NCBI GenBank assembly: GCA_963676045.1
Contig: OY780938.1
Span: 372,001 to 436,000 of the forward strand
Source: Methanogranum sp963676045
GTDB taxonomy: Archaea > Thermoplasmatota > Thermoplasmata > Methanomassiliicoccales > Methanomethylophilaceae
Length of the DNA: 64,000 bases
Direction: 5' to 3'
The notes under the pieces were generated by a model. It was not told the origin of the DNA. It saw only the letters and a program-made list of their open reading frames with translations, and searched no databases. This document shows, one piece after another, positions 34,383 through 42,244 of this stretch. The position numbers were made by a program, and so were the translations under genes. Each line of letters opens with the position of its first letter. Within the stretch, counting starts at the first letter, position 1.

Positions 34383-35048
34383 TCAGGGTTTTATTATTTC
34401 TACACCAGCGTTATTGTATTCGTAGATTATCTTTTTGGCCCACATCAGTTTCTTCAATTTCTTCGATGGATCGGAATTGAATTTATGGCTCGGATTCTCA
34501 AAGTCGAATCCCTCCAAAAGGATCTTCTTGGCACCGAAGTGCCTTGCTAGACAGACAGCGCGGTCCCCGTCGGTGAATCCTCCGAAATTGAACACGGTCA
34601 CATCTGGTTTCGATTGCGTGGTCAATATTATAGGGCCTTTGAATCTAGATGCATACATAAGGATCGATGTGTGATTGTCGCCGTGTGCATGTATCAACGA
34701 TATCGCACCATCCTCGCTTGCTTCTATCTGAGGCTTTATGTCCCCATCCAGATCGGTGACGATGATATCCGGTATTATCTTCAGGCGAAGCAGTTTGGAT
34801 ACCGATGAACCAGAGGCGATCAGTATGCCGATTGGTTTGTTCTTCTCTATATCGGCCTCAAGACTTGGTGAATTCCCGAATACGGTCACCTCGCTGCCGA
34901 TTACCTTGGCGAGGTCCTCCTCATCGATGAGGTTGGAGTTGACCGTGACCATTTTAAGTATCCTCACAGAGGTCTCATCCGAGCCTCTGTCATAGCCCAT
35001 GTCCTCGAGGATCCGGACGTATATAGGCTCCCATTCATTGAATTGCAT
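34383..35048 (-). CDS. mptE: 6-hydroxymethyl-7,8-dihydropterin pyrophosphokinase (MptE)
   Basis: 221 residues of the DUF115 family, shown in methanogens to make 6-hydroxymethyl-dihydropterin diphosphate, a precursor of methanopterin or folate. The motifs FGNSPSL, ASGSSVSKLL, IIVTDLDGD, HAHGDN and NFGGFTDGDRAV are all those of the family. Methanomassiliicoccales lack the methanopterin-based methyl branch, so the product may feed tetrahydrofolate instead; this is inference from the lineage. It overlaps the DUF373 gene by 14 bases, so the two are cotranslated. Confidence 0.88.
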   Translation of the reverse strand: MQFNEWEPIYVRILEDMGYDRGSDETSVRILKMVTVNSNLIDEEDLAKVIGSEVTVFGNSPSLEADIEKNKPIGILIASGSSVSKLLRLKIIPDIIVTDLDGDIKPQIEASEDGAISLIHAHGDNHTSILMYASRFKGPIILTTQSKPDVTVFNFGGFTDGDRAVCLARHFGAKKILLEGFDFENPSHKFNSDPSKKLKKLMWAKKIIYEYNNAGVEIIKP

Positions 35049-36168
35049 TCTCTCCCGACCTATTATCCCTAGTATATGCTTGTTTTACACGACGTAGTAT
35101 CGCAGTGCCGATAAACGCTATCATCACACCCAATACGATCTCTAATGTGTATGAGGTCGGTGTCACAGACCCGATGTTGAGATAGTTCAACAGGATGTCC
35201 AAGGCACCCATGCATATCAATCCTATCGCTGCGAGATTTATGCACGATGTGAAGTGGCTTATCTTTATGGAATTATTACGTATGTATGAATCCAGCATGT
35301 CTCCCGCTATGTATACCATCATGCCGAATATTATGAACCACATCACAGAATAGATGTACCATATGATGGTCTGTGATATGCGGTATATGTAAACAGAGTC
35401 TAGTGCGAAATATCCGTAGATGGCGCCAGAGGCCATTATTATGATGGATATGATCGTGAATGTGACCGATATGCTTCCGGATCTGAATCTGCTCATCCAT
35501 TTCTTATGCCAGTTGGATATCCAATCCGGTATGTTGTACGCATAGAGCATGAAGAAGAATCCGATCAGGAACACCACCAAGGGCGTCGTTATCGTGAACA
35601 CGTCCGATTCTTTCATGTAAACCGAGAATAGGCTCGGGATGAGGTATACAAGCGATATCAAGACCACGATCCAACCTATCGGTGCAAGGAATCTCTTTTT
35701 CTTGGCAGGGTCATTCAATATCTTCGAGAATATGTATACCGTGCCTTCAAGTCCAGGTGCCTGTTTAACGTAGACCTTCCTGACGGAATCGATCCTTATG
35801 CGCGATGAGACTATCGGATACACATATTCATCCTCTGCTCCATCACCAACAAGGATCACACGATCTGGTTTTATCTTCTCCAGAACATATTCCAATTCCT
35901 CAACGATGGCGGCATCCGATCTGTATCCGACTTTTTGATTTCCGCATATCAGCGCGACCTCAACATCACTATTCCTATCATTATGCAGGTCTTTGTAGAT
36001 GTTTATGGCAGCATATAAGGCATTGATATCTGAATCCTCGGGGTCAGCTATGCCTAACGCAGTAGCTGCAACGGAACAATTCTGGACGCCTATGACGGGA
36101 GATTCCACTCCCCCTTTGCATCCAAAGTCGTCGTCCCTGTCCACAACGAGGATCAATGTCTTCTTCAT
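35035..36168 (-). CDS. DUF373 family membrane protein
   Basis: 377 residues. The N-terminal 150 form a Rossmann-like cytoplasmic domain with the family opening LVVDRDDDFG and GDGAEDEYVYP; the rest holds about seven membrane helices. DUF373 proteins are archaeal and of unknown function. The overlap with mptE suggests cotranslation but not necessarily a shared pathway. The ATG has no strong ribosome site. Confidence 0.85.
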   Translation of the reverse strand: MKKTLILVVDRDDDFGCKGGVESPVIGVQNCSVAATALGIADPEDSDINALYAAINIYKDLHNDRNSDVEVALICGNQKVGYRSDAAIVEELEYVLEKIKPDRVILVGDGAEDEYVYPIVSSRIRIDSVRKVYVKQAPGLEGTVYIFSKILNDPAKKKRFLAPIGWIVVLISLVYLIPSLFSVYMKESDVFTITTPLVVFLIGFFFMLYAYNIPDWISNWHKKWMSRFRSGSISVTFTIISIIIMASGAIYGYFALDSVYIYRISQTIIWYIYSVMWFIIFGMMVYIAGDMLDSYIRNNSIKISHFTSCINLAAIGLICMGALDILLNYLNIGSVTPTSYTLEIVLGVMIAFIGTAILRRVKQAYTRDNRSGENAIQ

Positions 36169-36327
36169 TAATTTTTACATCACTTCATTGGTATTTAAGT
36201 TTCATTCTGTTATACCATTCCGAGTTGCAGTTTTGTGGCTCCATTATATTCGGAGCTTCGAGTCAATTTCAATTCCCATATGATGTTTGAAAATACATCC
36301 AGCAGTATATTTTCGACTTTAGATAAA

Positions 36328-36336
36328 CTATATTTA
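36328..36336 (+). promoter_or_regulatory. TATA box of metallo-beta-lactamase-fold gene
   Basis: ACTATATTT begins 31 bases before the ATG at 36359, which places the transcription start within a few bases of the start codon. The mRNA is probably leaderless. Confidence 0.5.
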
Positions 36337-36358
36337 CCGTATCACTCATAAAGATATC

Positions 36359-37000
36359 ATGGACGTAATCTGGCACGGGCATTCATGTTTTGAACTGCAC
36401 GGTGAGCGAATCACGGTAGTGTTGGATCCCCATGACGGAAAATCCATTGGAATAAAACCCCCTTTGTGTTCAGCCGATGTCGTGTTGATGTCGCATGGGC
36501 ATTCGGATCATTGTTCTGCAAAGATCATAAAGGGCAATCATGCTGACATATTGGGTCAGGTCGGGGATTTCGAAGTCAAAGGCCTAAAGGTAAAGGGTTA
36601 CTCTTCATATCACGACGAAGAATTGGGTGCAGAACGTGGCCCCAATACGATATATAAGTTCAAAATGGAAGGCATGACATTTTGCCACTGCGGAGATATC
36701 GGGGATATTCCTGCGAAGGCGGTCATCGACGATCTCCAGGATGTAGATATCCTTTTTGTGCCGGTAGGTGAGGTGTTCACGATCAGTCTGTTGAAATTGG
36801 ACAGATTCATCAAAATGATAAATCCCAAGATCATCGTTCCCATGCATTATCGCTTTGGAGGATTGACGATGCCAATCGACACCATAGATGATTTTCTAAG
36901 TATGATCGATAAAGATTCTATAATATTCGTTGGAAATGAGGTCGATCTCACATCCGAGGATGTGAGTGAGTTCATGGGCTGTTGGGTCTTCGATCGTTAA
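36359..37000 (+). CDS. Metallo-beta-lactamase-fold hydrolase (UlaG-like)
   Basis: 213 residues of the UlaG/UPF0173 type. The metal motif is SHGHSDHCS (HxHxDH), with WHGHSCFEL at the N-terminus and later ligands in CHCGDIGD and PMHYRFGG. Members hydrolyse phosphoesters or lactones; the substrate here is not known. It is alone on the plus strand, apparently leaderless, and converges on eif6 with one base between stops. Confidence 0.87.
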   Translation: MDVIWHGHSCFELHGERITVVLDPHDGKSIGIKPPLCSADVVLMSHGHSDHCSAKIIKGNHADILGQVGDFEVKGLKVKGYSSYHDEELGAERGPNTIYKFKMEGMTFCHCGDIGDIPAKAVIDDLQDVDILFVPVGEVFTISLLKLDRFIKMINPKIIVPMHYRFGGLTMPIDTIDDFLSMIDKDSIIFVGNEVDLTSEDVSEFMGCWVFDR

Positions 37001-37001
37001 A

Positions 37002-37661
37002 TCAGAAGAGATTCAACCCGTCCTCTATCTTTCCCATTTCAATCGGTGTAGTGTCATCACCGATCAATGCACCTTTGCTGTTCGTTAGTATCCCTGCACC
37101 AAGATATCTGATACCATGGTTGACCGAAGCTCTTCTTGCTTCGACCTTCAGGACATCATGTATAAGTGCCATCTCTTCGTCTGTAGCATCAGGGTTGCAA
37201 ACGCATCCCTTGTTGTTGGCACGACATACAGAACCGACCGTTGTGCATCCCGCGATGGAGGCTTTGACGACCTCCACTCTGAAGATGTCGGCTATTGTCT
37301 TCTCTGCTTTCTTGCCGATGTCAGGACTAACTATGGCACCATAGTCATTCACCAAGATGTTGTTACCTGCAGCATTCATCTTATCTTCGATGGTGTCCAC
37401 CGGTATGTGTTCCCTGATGATGGAAAGTTCCTTCTCTTCTGTGAGATTGGAAACTATTGCACCATAAGAGTTCATGGCGACCAATGAACCGACAACGAAT
37501 GAACCGGCCACGGTCGTCATGAATGTTTCAACCTGCAATATCTCTTCAAGGTCCTTTATGAATTCTTGTGAGGCATCGCAGGCGACGAAACCGAGGCTCT
37601 CATTCACTACCGCGAATACCCCTATGTTGGGATTGCCCGCATATCTTGAGAGTCTCATCAT
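37002..37661 (-). CDS. eif6: Translation initiation factor 6
   Basis: About 219 residues, the usual archaeal aIF6 length, with the five-fold pseudosymmetric repeats readable as AGNPNIGVFAVVNE, GSLVAMNSYGAIVS, NNILVNDYGAIVSP, GSVCRANNKGCVC and LGAGILTNSKGALIG. It binds the 50S subunit and prevents premature joining. Start codons crowd here (GTG 37670, ATG 37667, 37661, 37658); the family begins about two residues before RLSRYAGNP, so I chose 37661. The gene overlaps or abuts the L31e stop and ends the S19e operon. Confidence 0.95.
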   Translation of the reverse strand: MMRLSRYAGNPNIGVFAVVNESLGFVACDASQEFIKDLEEILQVETFMTTVAGSFVVGSLVAMNSYGAIVSNLTEEKELSIIREHIPVDTIEDKMNAAGNNILVNDYGAIVSPDIGKKAEKTIADIFRVEVVKASIAGCTTVGSVCRANNKGCVCNPDATDEEMALIHDVLKVEARRASVNHGIRYLGAGILTNSKGALIGDDTTPIEMGKIEDGLNLF

Positions 37662-37666
37662 CCGCA

Positions 37667-37930
37667 TCACTCTGCCAGCGAAACTTCGACAAGTCCATCG
37701 TCGAATTTGACGGCCTTGATGGTCACTTTGGATGGAGGGTTACGGATTCCGTTCTCCCATATCTTCTCATTGAGGGAAGCGTCAATCCAGACGTTCTCCT
37801 CATCTACTTTCATGTGTCTCATGACGAATTCTTTAACTTCCTTTATTGCACGAGCTGATCTCTTTGTGCGTGGGGCCTGTTTTGTCTTCCTCAGGGGGAC
37901 GACCATGATTCTCTCTATCTCATCAGCCAT
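37667..37930 (-). CDS. rpl31e: Ribosomal protein L31e
   Basis: 87 residues of the archaeal/eukaryotic L31e family near the peptide exit tunnel; RIMVVPLRKTKQAPRTKRSARAI is typical, as is the charged KVDEENVWIDASLNEKIW. The start ATG 37930 sits behind GGAGGG; a longer open frame to 37972 would overlap L39e and is rejected. It lies between L39e and eIF6, a classic archaeal order. Confidence 0.95.
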   Translation of the reverse strand: MADEIERIMVVPLRKTKQAPRTKRSARAIKEVKEFVMRHMKVDEENVWIDASLNEKIWENGIRNPPSKVTIKAVKFDDGLVEVSLAE

Positions 37931-37944
37931 ATTTTTCCCTCCTC

Positions 37945-38100
37945 TCATTCTTTCAATTTGCCTATGCGCCATGACCTTCTCTTAGGGTGGCGAAGGAATT
38001 GTCTGTTTGTTCTGAGCATTACCCATGCTGGGACGCGGCGGTTCTGCTTTATTTTCTTGTTAAGCCTGCCTTTCATGGCTGGCGGTTTAGTGCTTGACAT
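37945..38100 (-). CDS. rpl39e: Ribosomal protein L39e
   Basis: A 51-residue, strongly basic protein, the normal size of L39e, lining the exit tunnel of the large subunit. The conserved end NRRVPAWVMLRTNRQFLRHP and the RRSWRIGKLKE tail are present. It begins two bases after the PDCD5-like stop and ends 14 bases before L31e. Confidence 0.93.
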   Translation of the reverse strand: MSSTKPPAMKGRLNKKIKQNRRVPAWVMLRTNRQFLRHPKRRSWRIGKLKE

Positions 38101-38102
38101 GT

Positions 38103-38438
38103 TTATCTCCTCTCTATCTTGATCTCTCTCTTTTGAGGTACGATCTTCTGAAGAATCTCTCTTAGCATGGCATCTGTTATGACCCCTTGCAACCTGCCGC
38201 TCTGTGCGATCTGTATAAGCTGCATCTCTAAGGCATTGGCCTGTTCTGGATTGGCAAGCTTTATGTTCGCAAGTCTGTCCCTCGCCTCGGGGGTGAGGAT
38301 CTGTCTGAGCACGGCCTGCTTCTGCATCTCAAACTGTTTGGCCCTATCCTCCTGTGCAGCTTGATTGCTACCGCTCTGCTGCTGTTGGATCTCTGCCATC
38401 CTTCTTTGTCTAAGTGCTTCTAATTCAGGGTCTTCCAT
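38103..38438 (-). CDS. PDCD5-family DNA-binding protein
   Basis: 111 residues of the archaeal PDCD5/TFAR19 family. The charged N-terminal helix EDPELEALRQRRMAEIQQQQ is followed by a three-helix bundle with ILTPEARDRLANIKLANPEQA and the end KIVPQKREIKIERR. Archaeal members bind DNA and may help protein folding; the role is not settled. It lies between S19e and L39e, as in many archaea. Confidence 0.92.
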   Translation of the reverse strand: MEDPELEALRQRRMAEIQQQQSGSNQAAQEDRAKQFEMQKQAVLRQILTPEARDRLANIKLANPEQANALEMQLIQIAQSGRLQGVITDAMLREILQKIVPQKREIKIERR

Positions 38439-38450
38439 GTGAGTTCACCT

Positions 38451-38885
38451 TCAGTTCTTTTTATTCATTTCGTCAAATACCTCTTTTGCAGTGTTGTCAA
38501 GTAGTGACTGTCCTGCGGGGCTGATTGCACGTCCCTGTTTGTCTTTGGATACCAGATATCCGGCCGATTCGAGCTGCATCATGCATTTTCTTGCGATGTT
38601 GCGGCTTCCCTTAACTGCCTTGTTTGGCATGCAGCCGTTGTCTGCGAAACCACCGTATTCGGCGGCCAATTTGCTTGATCCCATTGGGCCCTTTACATAG
38701 AGCTTTCTTAGGATGGAGGCGGCCCTTGTGTACCACCAATCATCCTGTGTTGGTGCTCTCTCCGTGTGCCTGCCTGTCTTTGCATACTCTGCCCACTCAG
38801 GAGGTACGATCTTACCGTTCTCCTTGAGCTTCTGAGCTGTTTTGAGTATGAGTTGCTCAGCAGGAACATCATAGACTGTTACCAT
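38451..38885 (-). CDS. rps19e: Ribosomal protein S19e
   Basis: 144 residues, the archaeal S19e length, opening VTVYDVPAEQLI, with WAEYAKTGRHTERAPTQDDWWYTRAASILRKLY and GSRNIARKCMMQLESAGYL as family segments. It is a small-subunit head protein. Start ATG 38885 (behind AGAGGAATTAC) rather than the longer frame to 38954, which crosses the leader. It heads the operon S19e-PDCD5-L39e-L31e-eIF6. TTTATATG on the minus strand (about 38970-38977) is a good TATA box and gives a 5' leader of about 60 bases with a hairpin. Confidence 0.95.
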   Translation of the reverse strand: MVTVYDVPAEQLILKTAQKLKENGKIVPPEWAEYAKTGRHTERAPTQDDWWYTRAASILRKLYVKGPMGSSKLAAEYGGFADNGCMPNKAVKGSRNIARKCMMQLESAGYLVSKDKQGRAISPAGQSLLDNTAKEVFDEMNKKN

Positions 38886-38917
38886 TGTAATTCCTCTTTT
38901 TTGAATTACCCTGGCTC

Positions 38918-38931
38918 GCATCGATCGATGC
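38918..38931 (-). promoter_or_regulatory. Perfect palindrome in the rps19e leader
   Basis: GCATCGATCGATGC lies in the predicted 5' leader of rps19e, with further CTGG/CCAG pairing outside it. It could be an mRNA hairpin for feedback by a ribosomal protein, or an operator just after the transcription start. Confidence 0.4.
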
Positions 38932-39033
38932 CAGACCTGAGTAATAACGAACAAAGGTATTATAGATTACATATAAAAGCATTGCTAATGGTAATATCAA
39001 AAACCTCAAATTCCGCACGTTCAGCTCACGCTC

Positions 39034-39090
39034 CCGTACGGCCTGCAGGAGAAAATCCTGCCACGGCAAAGATCGAATAAGGACTCGATC
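39034..39090. other. Pair of perfect hairpins in intergenic region, possible small RNA
   Basis: In the 300 bases between rps19e and the next plus-strand gene, GCAGGA-GAAAA-TCCTGC (39045-39061) and GATCGA-ATAAGGAC-TCGATC (39071-39090) follow each other, preceded by CCGTACGG. On the plus strand CATATAAAAG (38970-38979) could be a TATA box; on the minus strand a T5 run follows (complement of 38998-39003). I cannot decide the strand or whether it is an RNA gene. The rest of this intergenic stretch shows only the rps19e promoter. Confidence 0.3.
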
Positions 39091-39187
39091 CCTGACATCC
39101 GTGATATCATCCATAGCATGATAGTATTTCAATTCATCGACTGAATCATCCTTTAGTGTAAAATAGATGTAATTCATTTTACTTAAC

Positions 39188-39712
39188 ATGGAAGGAAGTA
39201 AATATTGCACGCAATGCGGTGCGAATTTAAAAGATGATGATACCTTCTGTTCGGAATGCGGCTATCCTGTGGGAGGGTCTACCGAGAATACAGAACAGTA
39301 TGAAAAGAGCAAGAAGTCGATGGCGGCCTCGAATGCTAAAGGGTACATAATAGCAATAGTTCTATTGTGTATCGCGTGGGGAGTGCTTGCGATCTACAAT
39401 GGTATGGACTTGGTGTTCAACATCAATTCGATCATTGACCAGTTGAAGCAATCCGATATGTGGGACACTGTCTTGCAGTACATGACCGAGCAGCAGTTCA
39501 GGAACATCATGGCTGCAATGGGATATGTTCTTGTAGCTAGCGGTGTGTTGGCTTTGGTCACTGCATTGCTGGTATACCTCAAGAAGAACTACAAGATCGC
39601 ACTCATAATGTGTATCTTGTCATCGATATTGGCGCTTGTGTTCGTAATAGGTATCTTTGGATTTATCGTGGTGTATCTCATCACAAAGACCAAGGACGCA
39701 TTCACGAGTTGA
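39188..39712 (+). CDS. Zinc-ribbon membrane protein, unknown
   Basis: 174 residues. One zinc ribbon at the N-terminus (CTQCG and CSECG, residues 7-27), a Ser/Lys linker, then three to four hydrophobic segments (about 52-75, 110-131, 139-165). The layout is like that of the protein at 27286-27798 but with one ribbon, and the sequence outside the ribbon is different. No function is known. It stands alone on the plus strand and ends at a strong terminator shared with rubrerythrin. Confidence 0.72.
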   Translation: MEGSKYCTQCGANLKDDDTFCSECGYPVGGSTENTEQYEKSKKSMAASNAKGYIIAIVLLCIAWGVLAIYNGMDLVFNINSIIDQLKQSDMWDTVLQYMTEQQFRNIMAAMGYVLVASGVLALVTALLVYLKKNYKIALIMCILSSILALVFVIGIFGFIVVYLITKTKDAFTS

Positions 39713-39727
39713 GAATAAAATATCTTA

Positions 39728-39756
39728 AGGCCCCCTCTGGGGCCTAAATTGTTTTT
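39728..39756. terminator. Hairpin terminator between zinc-ribbon gene and rubrerythrin
   Basis: AGGCCCC-CTCT-GGGGCCT (39728-39745) followed by AAATTGTTTTT lies between two convergent genes. It clearly serves the plus-strand gene; the minus-strand gene ends at 39758 and may use it too. Confidence 0.65.
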
Positions 39757-39757
39757 A

Positions 39758-40345
39758 TCACCAGTTTTTGGCGCGTATCTCGAAGAACGACTGTGGGTGT
39801 TTGCACACCGGGCATACCGCTGGCGCTTCCGTACCTACGTGCAAGTATCCGCAGTTCTTGCATTTCCACACGGCCACATGGTCCTTTTTGAATATCTTGC
39901 ATTCTTGTAGATTCTTCAGTAGGTCGAGGTATCTTTCCTCATGGACCTTCTCGATGTCTGCCACTGCTTGGAAGAGGGTGGCTATCTGAATGAATCCTTC
40001 GGCTTTCGCGGTCTCTGCGAAATGTTTGTACATGTCTGTGTACTCGTAGTTCTCTCCCGCCGCTGCATCTTTCAGATTCTCTGCCGTCTCCGGTATGCAT
40101 CCGTCGTGGAGGGCCTTGAACCAGAGTTTCGCATGCTCTTTCTCATTCTCGGCGGTCTCGAGGAAGATATCGGCTATCTGCTCATATCCTTCTTTCCTGG
40201 CTTGCGAGGAGTAATAGGTGTACTTTGTCCTTGCCTGACATTCTCCTGCGAACGCGGTCAATAGATTTGCCTCTGTCTTCGATCCTTTCAATTCCGTATT
40301 AATCACCTTTTTATTTTTCATTCTATTGAATATGTTTAGCTTCAT
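39758..40345 (-). CDS. rbr: Rubrerythrin
   Basis: 195 residues. The N-terminal ferritin-like di-iron domain has AGECQARTKYTYYSSQARKEG, ETAENEKEHAKLW and a second EKVHEERY. The C-terminal rubredoxin-like domain has CKNCGYLHVG and CPVCKHPQSFFE. It reduces hydrogen peroxide to water in anaerobes. It overlaps the TPR gene by four bases (ATGA), so its start is coupled. A second Met (residue 9) is possible, but the overlap supports the longer form. Confidence 0.95.
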   Translation of the reverse strand: MKLNIFNRMKNKKVINTELKGSKTEANLLTAFAGECQARTKYTYYSSQARKEGYEQIADIFLETAENEKEHAKLWFKALHDGCIPETAENLKDAAAGENYEYTDMYKHFAETAKAEGFIQIATLFQAVADIEKVHEERYLDLLKNLQECKIFKKDHVAVWKCKNCGYLHVGTEAPAVCPVCKHPQSFFEIRAKNW

Positions 40346-40965
40346 TTTAGATGGGAAAGCAATCCCTTCTTGAGATTTCCGTTCTTATCGAACTTCTTCT
40401 TCATCAGGACGTCATAGTTGTCCTTGGCAGACCTGTTGCCAGGATCTAGCCTCAGTACATCTTCGAGTTCCTTCTTCGCCTTCTCGAAGTCCTTCAAGTC
40501 CAACAATAACAGCACTGCATAGTTCTGATGATACTCGTATCTGTCAGGGGCCATCGTTATCGCCTTCTCATAATACTCTGCGGACTTCTTGAAATCCAGG
40601 AATTGGTTCCTCTGGAATCTTGCATATTCGTTGTATATCTCCGCGCTAGGCTCGATCTCCATTATCCTTATGTAGAGTCCATCTGCCTTATCGCGGTCCT
40701 TCTTGTCCTTCGAGAGTATCGTCGTCGAGGCCTTTAGTGCCTCGAGATTGTTAGGTTCCAGGTCTAGGATGATCTCCATCTGCATATCGCCGTATTTCTT
40801 ATCATCCATATCGAAATAGGCTATCTTCGCCAACAGGAGCCTCGGTTTCGTGTTGTGCGGGTCCTTCTCAAGATATGACTCTAGGGTCGTGATCGCACCT
40901 TTGGCGTTTGCACTTTCGACCTGTCTCTTGGCCTTCGACATCGCATCGTATGCTGGGTCGCTCAT
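40342..40965 (-). CDS. Tetratricopeptide-repeat protein
   Basis: 207 residues made of about four to five TPR units, visible as AYDAMSKAKRQVESANAKGAITTLESYLEKDPHNTKP with recurring xxDPxNxxA caps and YYEKAITMAPDRYEYHQNYAVLL. There is no signal peptide or membrane helix, so it is a cytoplasmic scaffold for protein contacts. Translation is coupled to rubrerythrin, but the reason is not evident. Confidence 0.82.
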   Translation of the reverse strand: MSDPAYDAMSKAKRQVESANAKGAITTLESYLEKDPHNTKPRLLLAKIAYFDMDDKKYGDMQMEIILDLEPNNLEALKASTTILSKDKKDRDKADGLYIRIMEIEPSAEIYNEYARFQRNQFLDFKKSAEYYEKAITMAPDRYEYHQNYAVLLLLDLKDFEKAKKELEDVLRLDPGNRSAKDNYDVLMKKKFDKNGNLKKGLLSHLK

Positions 40966-41039
40966 GCGGACGTATCGCGTCCTATCGGGTTAATATGTTT
41001 GTATAAGTGGTTTCACGGGTTCTTGATCAGAACGCATTC

Positions 41040-41711
41040 TCATTTCTTCTTATTGAAGCATAGGAACCAGTCGAGACAATACATATTGGGATTCTTGCTC
41101 TCGACCCTCTCCTTCGCAGTCCCGCACGATCCCGCTGTGGGTATTATGGTGTCATCGCCGGGAACCCATCCGCATGGTGTGGCGCAAGTTTCCTTGTCCG
41201 CTGTCTGAAGCGCATGCAGGACCCTCTTCATCTCGTCGAAGTTCCTTCCGCATGACAAAGGATAATACATGATCAGTCTTATCGTTCCTTTAGGATCGAT
41301 GAAGAAGACAGCCCTCACGGCCTGCGTGTTAGATTGTCCAGGTTGTATCATCCCGTATTTATTGGCAACATCCATCCGGATGTCTTCGATCAATGGGAAT
41401 TTCACCTCTACGTTCTTCATCCCGTTCCATTCTATTTCCTGTATCCTTCTCAGCCATGCGATGTGGGCATAGATCGAGTCCACCGACAATCCTACGAGTT
41501 CGCAATTCATTTCCCTCAGTTCGTTGGACCTATGTGCGAATGTCATGAATTCGGTGGTACACACAGGCGTGAAATCGGCCGGATGTGAGAACAGTATCAC
41601 CCATTTGCCTTTGTAGTCGTTCGGGAAGTGTATCTCTCCTTGCGTGGTCATAGCCTTGAACTCAGGTGCCTTGTCCCCGATCAAAGGCATGGTGTTGCAT
41701 TCTTCACTCAT
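41040..41711 (-). CDS. Peroxiredoxin (1-Cys/Prx6-like archaeal type)
   Basis: 223 residues. The peroxidatic cysteine is in HPADFTPVCTTEF near residue 50; a C-terminal extension carries CATPCGWVPGDD and CGTAKE, providing the resolving cysteines as in archaeal Prx. It reduces hydrogen peroxide and organic peroxides. The start ATG 41711 is placed behind GGAGGT; a longer frame to 41762 is rejected because it crosses the promoter. It follows an ArsR-type gene in the same direction, and a palindrome lies at its transcription start. Confidence 0.92.
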   Translation of the reverse strand: MSEECNTMPLIGDKAPEFKAMTTQGEIHFPNDYKGKWVILFSHPADFTPVCTTEFMTFAHRSNELREMNCELVGLSVDSIYAHIAWLRRIQEIEWNGMKNVEVKFPLIEDIRMDVANKYGMIQPGQSNTQAVRAVFFIDPKGTIRLIMYYPLSCGRNFDEMKRVLHALQTADKETCATPCGWVPGDDTIIPTAGSCGTAKERVESKNPNMYCLDWFLCFNKKK

Positions 41712-41725
41712 GTTTTTACCTCCAT

Positions 41726-41741
41726 TATCCTTCAAAGGATA
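41726..41741 (-). promoter_or_regulatory. Palindrome at the peroxiredoxin transcription start
   Basis: TATCCTT-CA-AAGGATA has perfect seven-base arms. A minus-strand TATA box (CTTATATATTG, about 41759-41769) puts the transcription start at its upstream edge, and the ribosome site GGAGGT follows it. It is a likely operator, plausibly for the ArsR-type regulator encoded just upstream. Confidence 0.5.
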
Positions 41742-41788
41742 TTCTGGTATGGTTTTGTTCAATATATAAGTATTGGCTTAATTAAAAT

Positions 41789-42199
41789 TTAAACGGGATT
41801 ACGTATCGACTCTGTCCGGTGGCATCTCTTGCAGTCATCGCAACATATGCAATCCTTACAGCGCTTATCTGAACGACAAATGCAACGTTTCTTCAAGGAG
41901 CAATTCTCCAATGTCGGGTCGCATGGTATCCTTTCGATGTTCGTCAACGAACTGAAGTATCTCGCGATCTCATTCAACTTATCGCGATTCACCTCGTATT
42001 GGATGAAATATCCGCATTTGTCGCCTTTTACCAGATTGCATTCACGCAATATCTTCAGATGTTGTGATACGGCGGCCTCGGAGATATCGAGTCTCTTTGA
42101 TATCGCCCATGCACAGAAACTATATCTCAGAAGAAGTTCGATGATCGATCTGCGGGTCTCGTCTGACAGCGCTTTTAGGCATTGATCAAGGTCGTCCAA
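41789..42199 (-). CDS. ArsR-family regulator with cysteine-rich tail
   Basis: 136 residues. The winged helix is classical: CLKALSDETRRSIIELLL, ISKRLDISEAAVSQHLKILRECNLV, then the wing GYFIQYEVN. The last 40 residues carry ten cysteines in close pairs (CIC, CKDCICCDDCKRC), enough to bind several metal ions or a thiol-linked cluster. The start is TTG 42199 after GGTGATAGA; no ATG or GTG fits. It would sense metal or oxidants and control the peroxiredoxin gene 78 bases downstream. This is inferred from position and the operator-like palindrome. Confidence 0.83.
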   Translation of the reverse strand: MDDLDQCLKALSDETRRSIIELLLRYSFCAWAISKRLDISEAAVSQHLKILRECNLVKGDKCGYFIQYEVNRDKLNEIARYFSSLTNIERIPCDPTLENCSLKKRCICRSDKRCKDCICCDDCKRCHRTESIRNPV

Positions 42200-42244
42200 T
42201 CTATCACCAACATAATATCGGATCAGAGTTAAATATTGATTGCC

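Noticed and set aside
39001..39110. Possible tRNA in the gap upstream of rps19e
   Set aside because: An anticodon-like stem is seen, but no D arm, T arm or acceptor pairing can be built on either strand.
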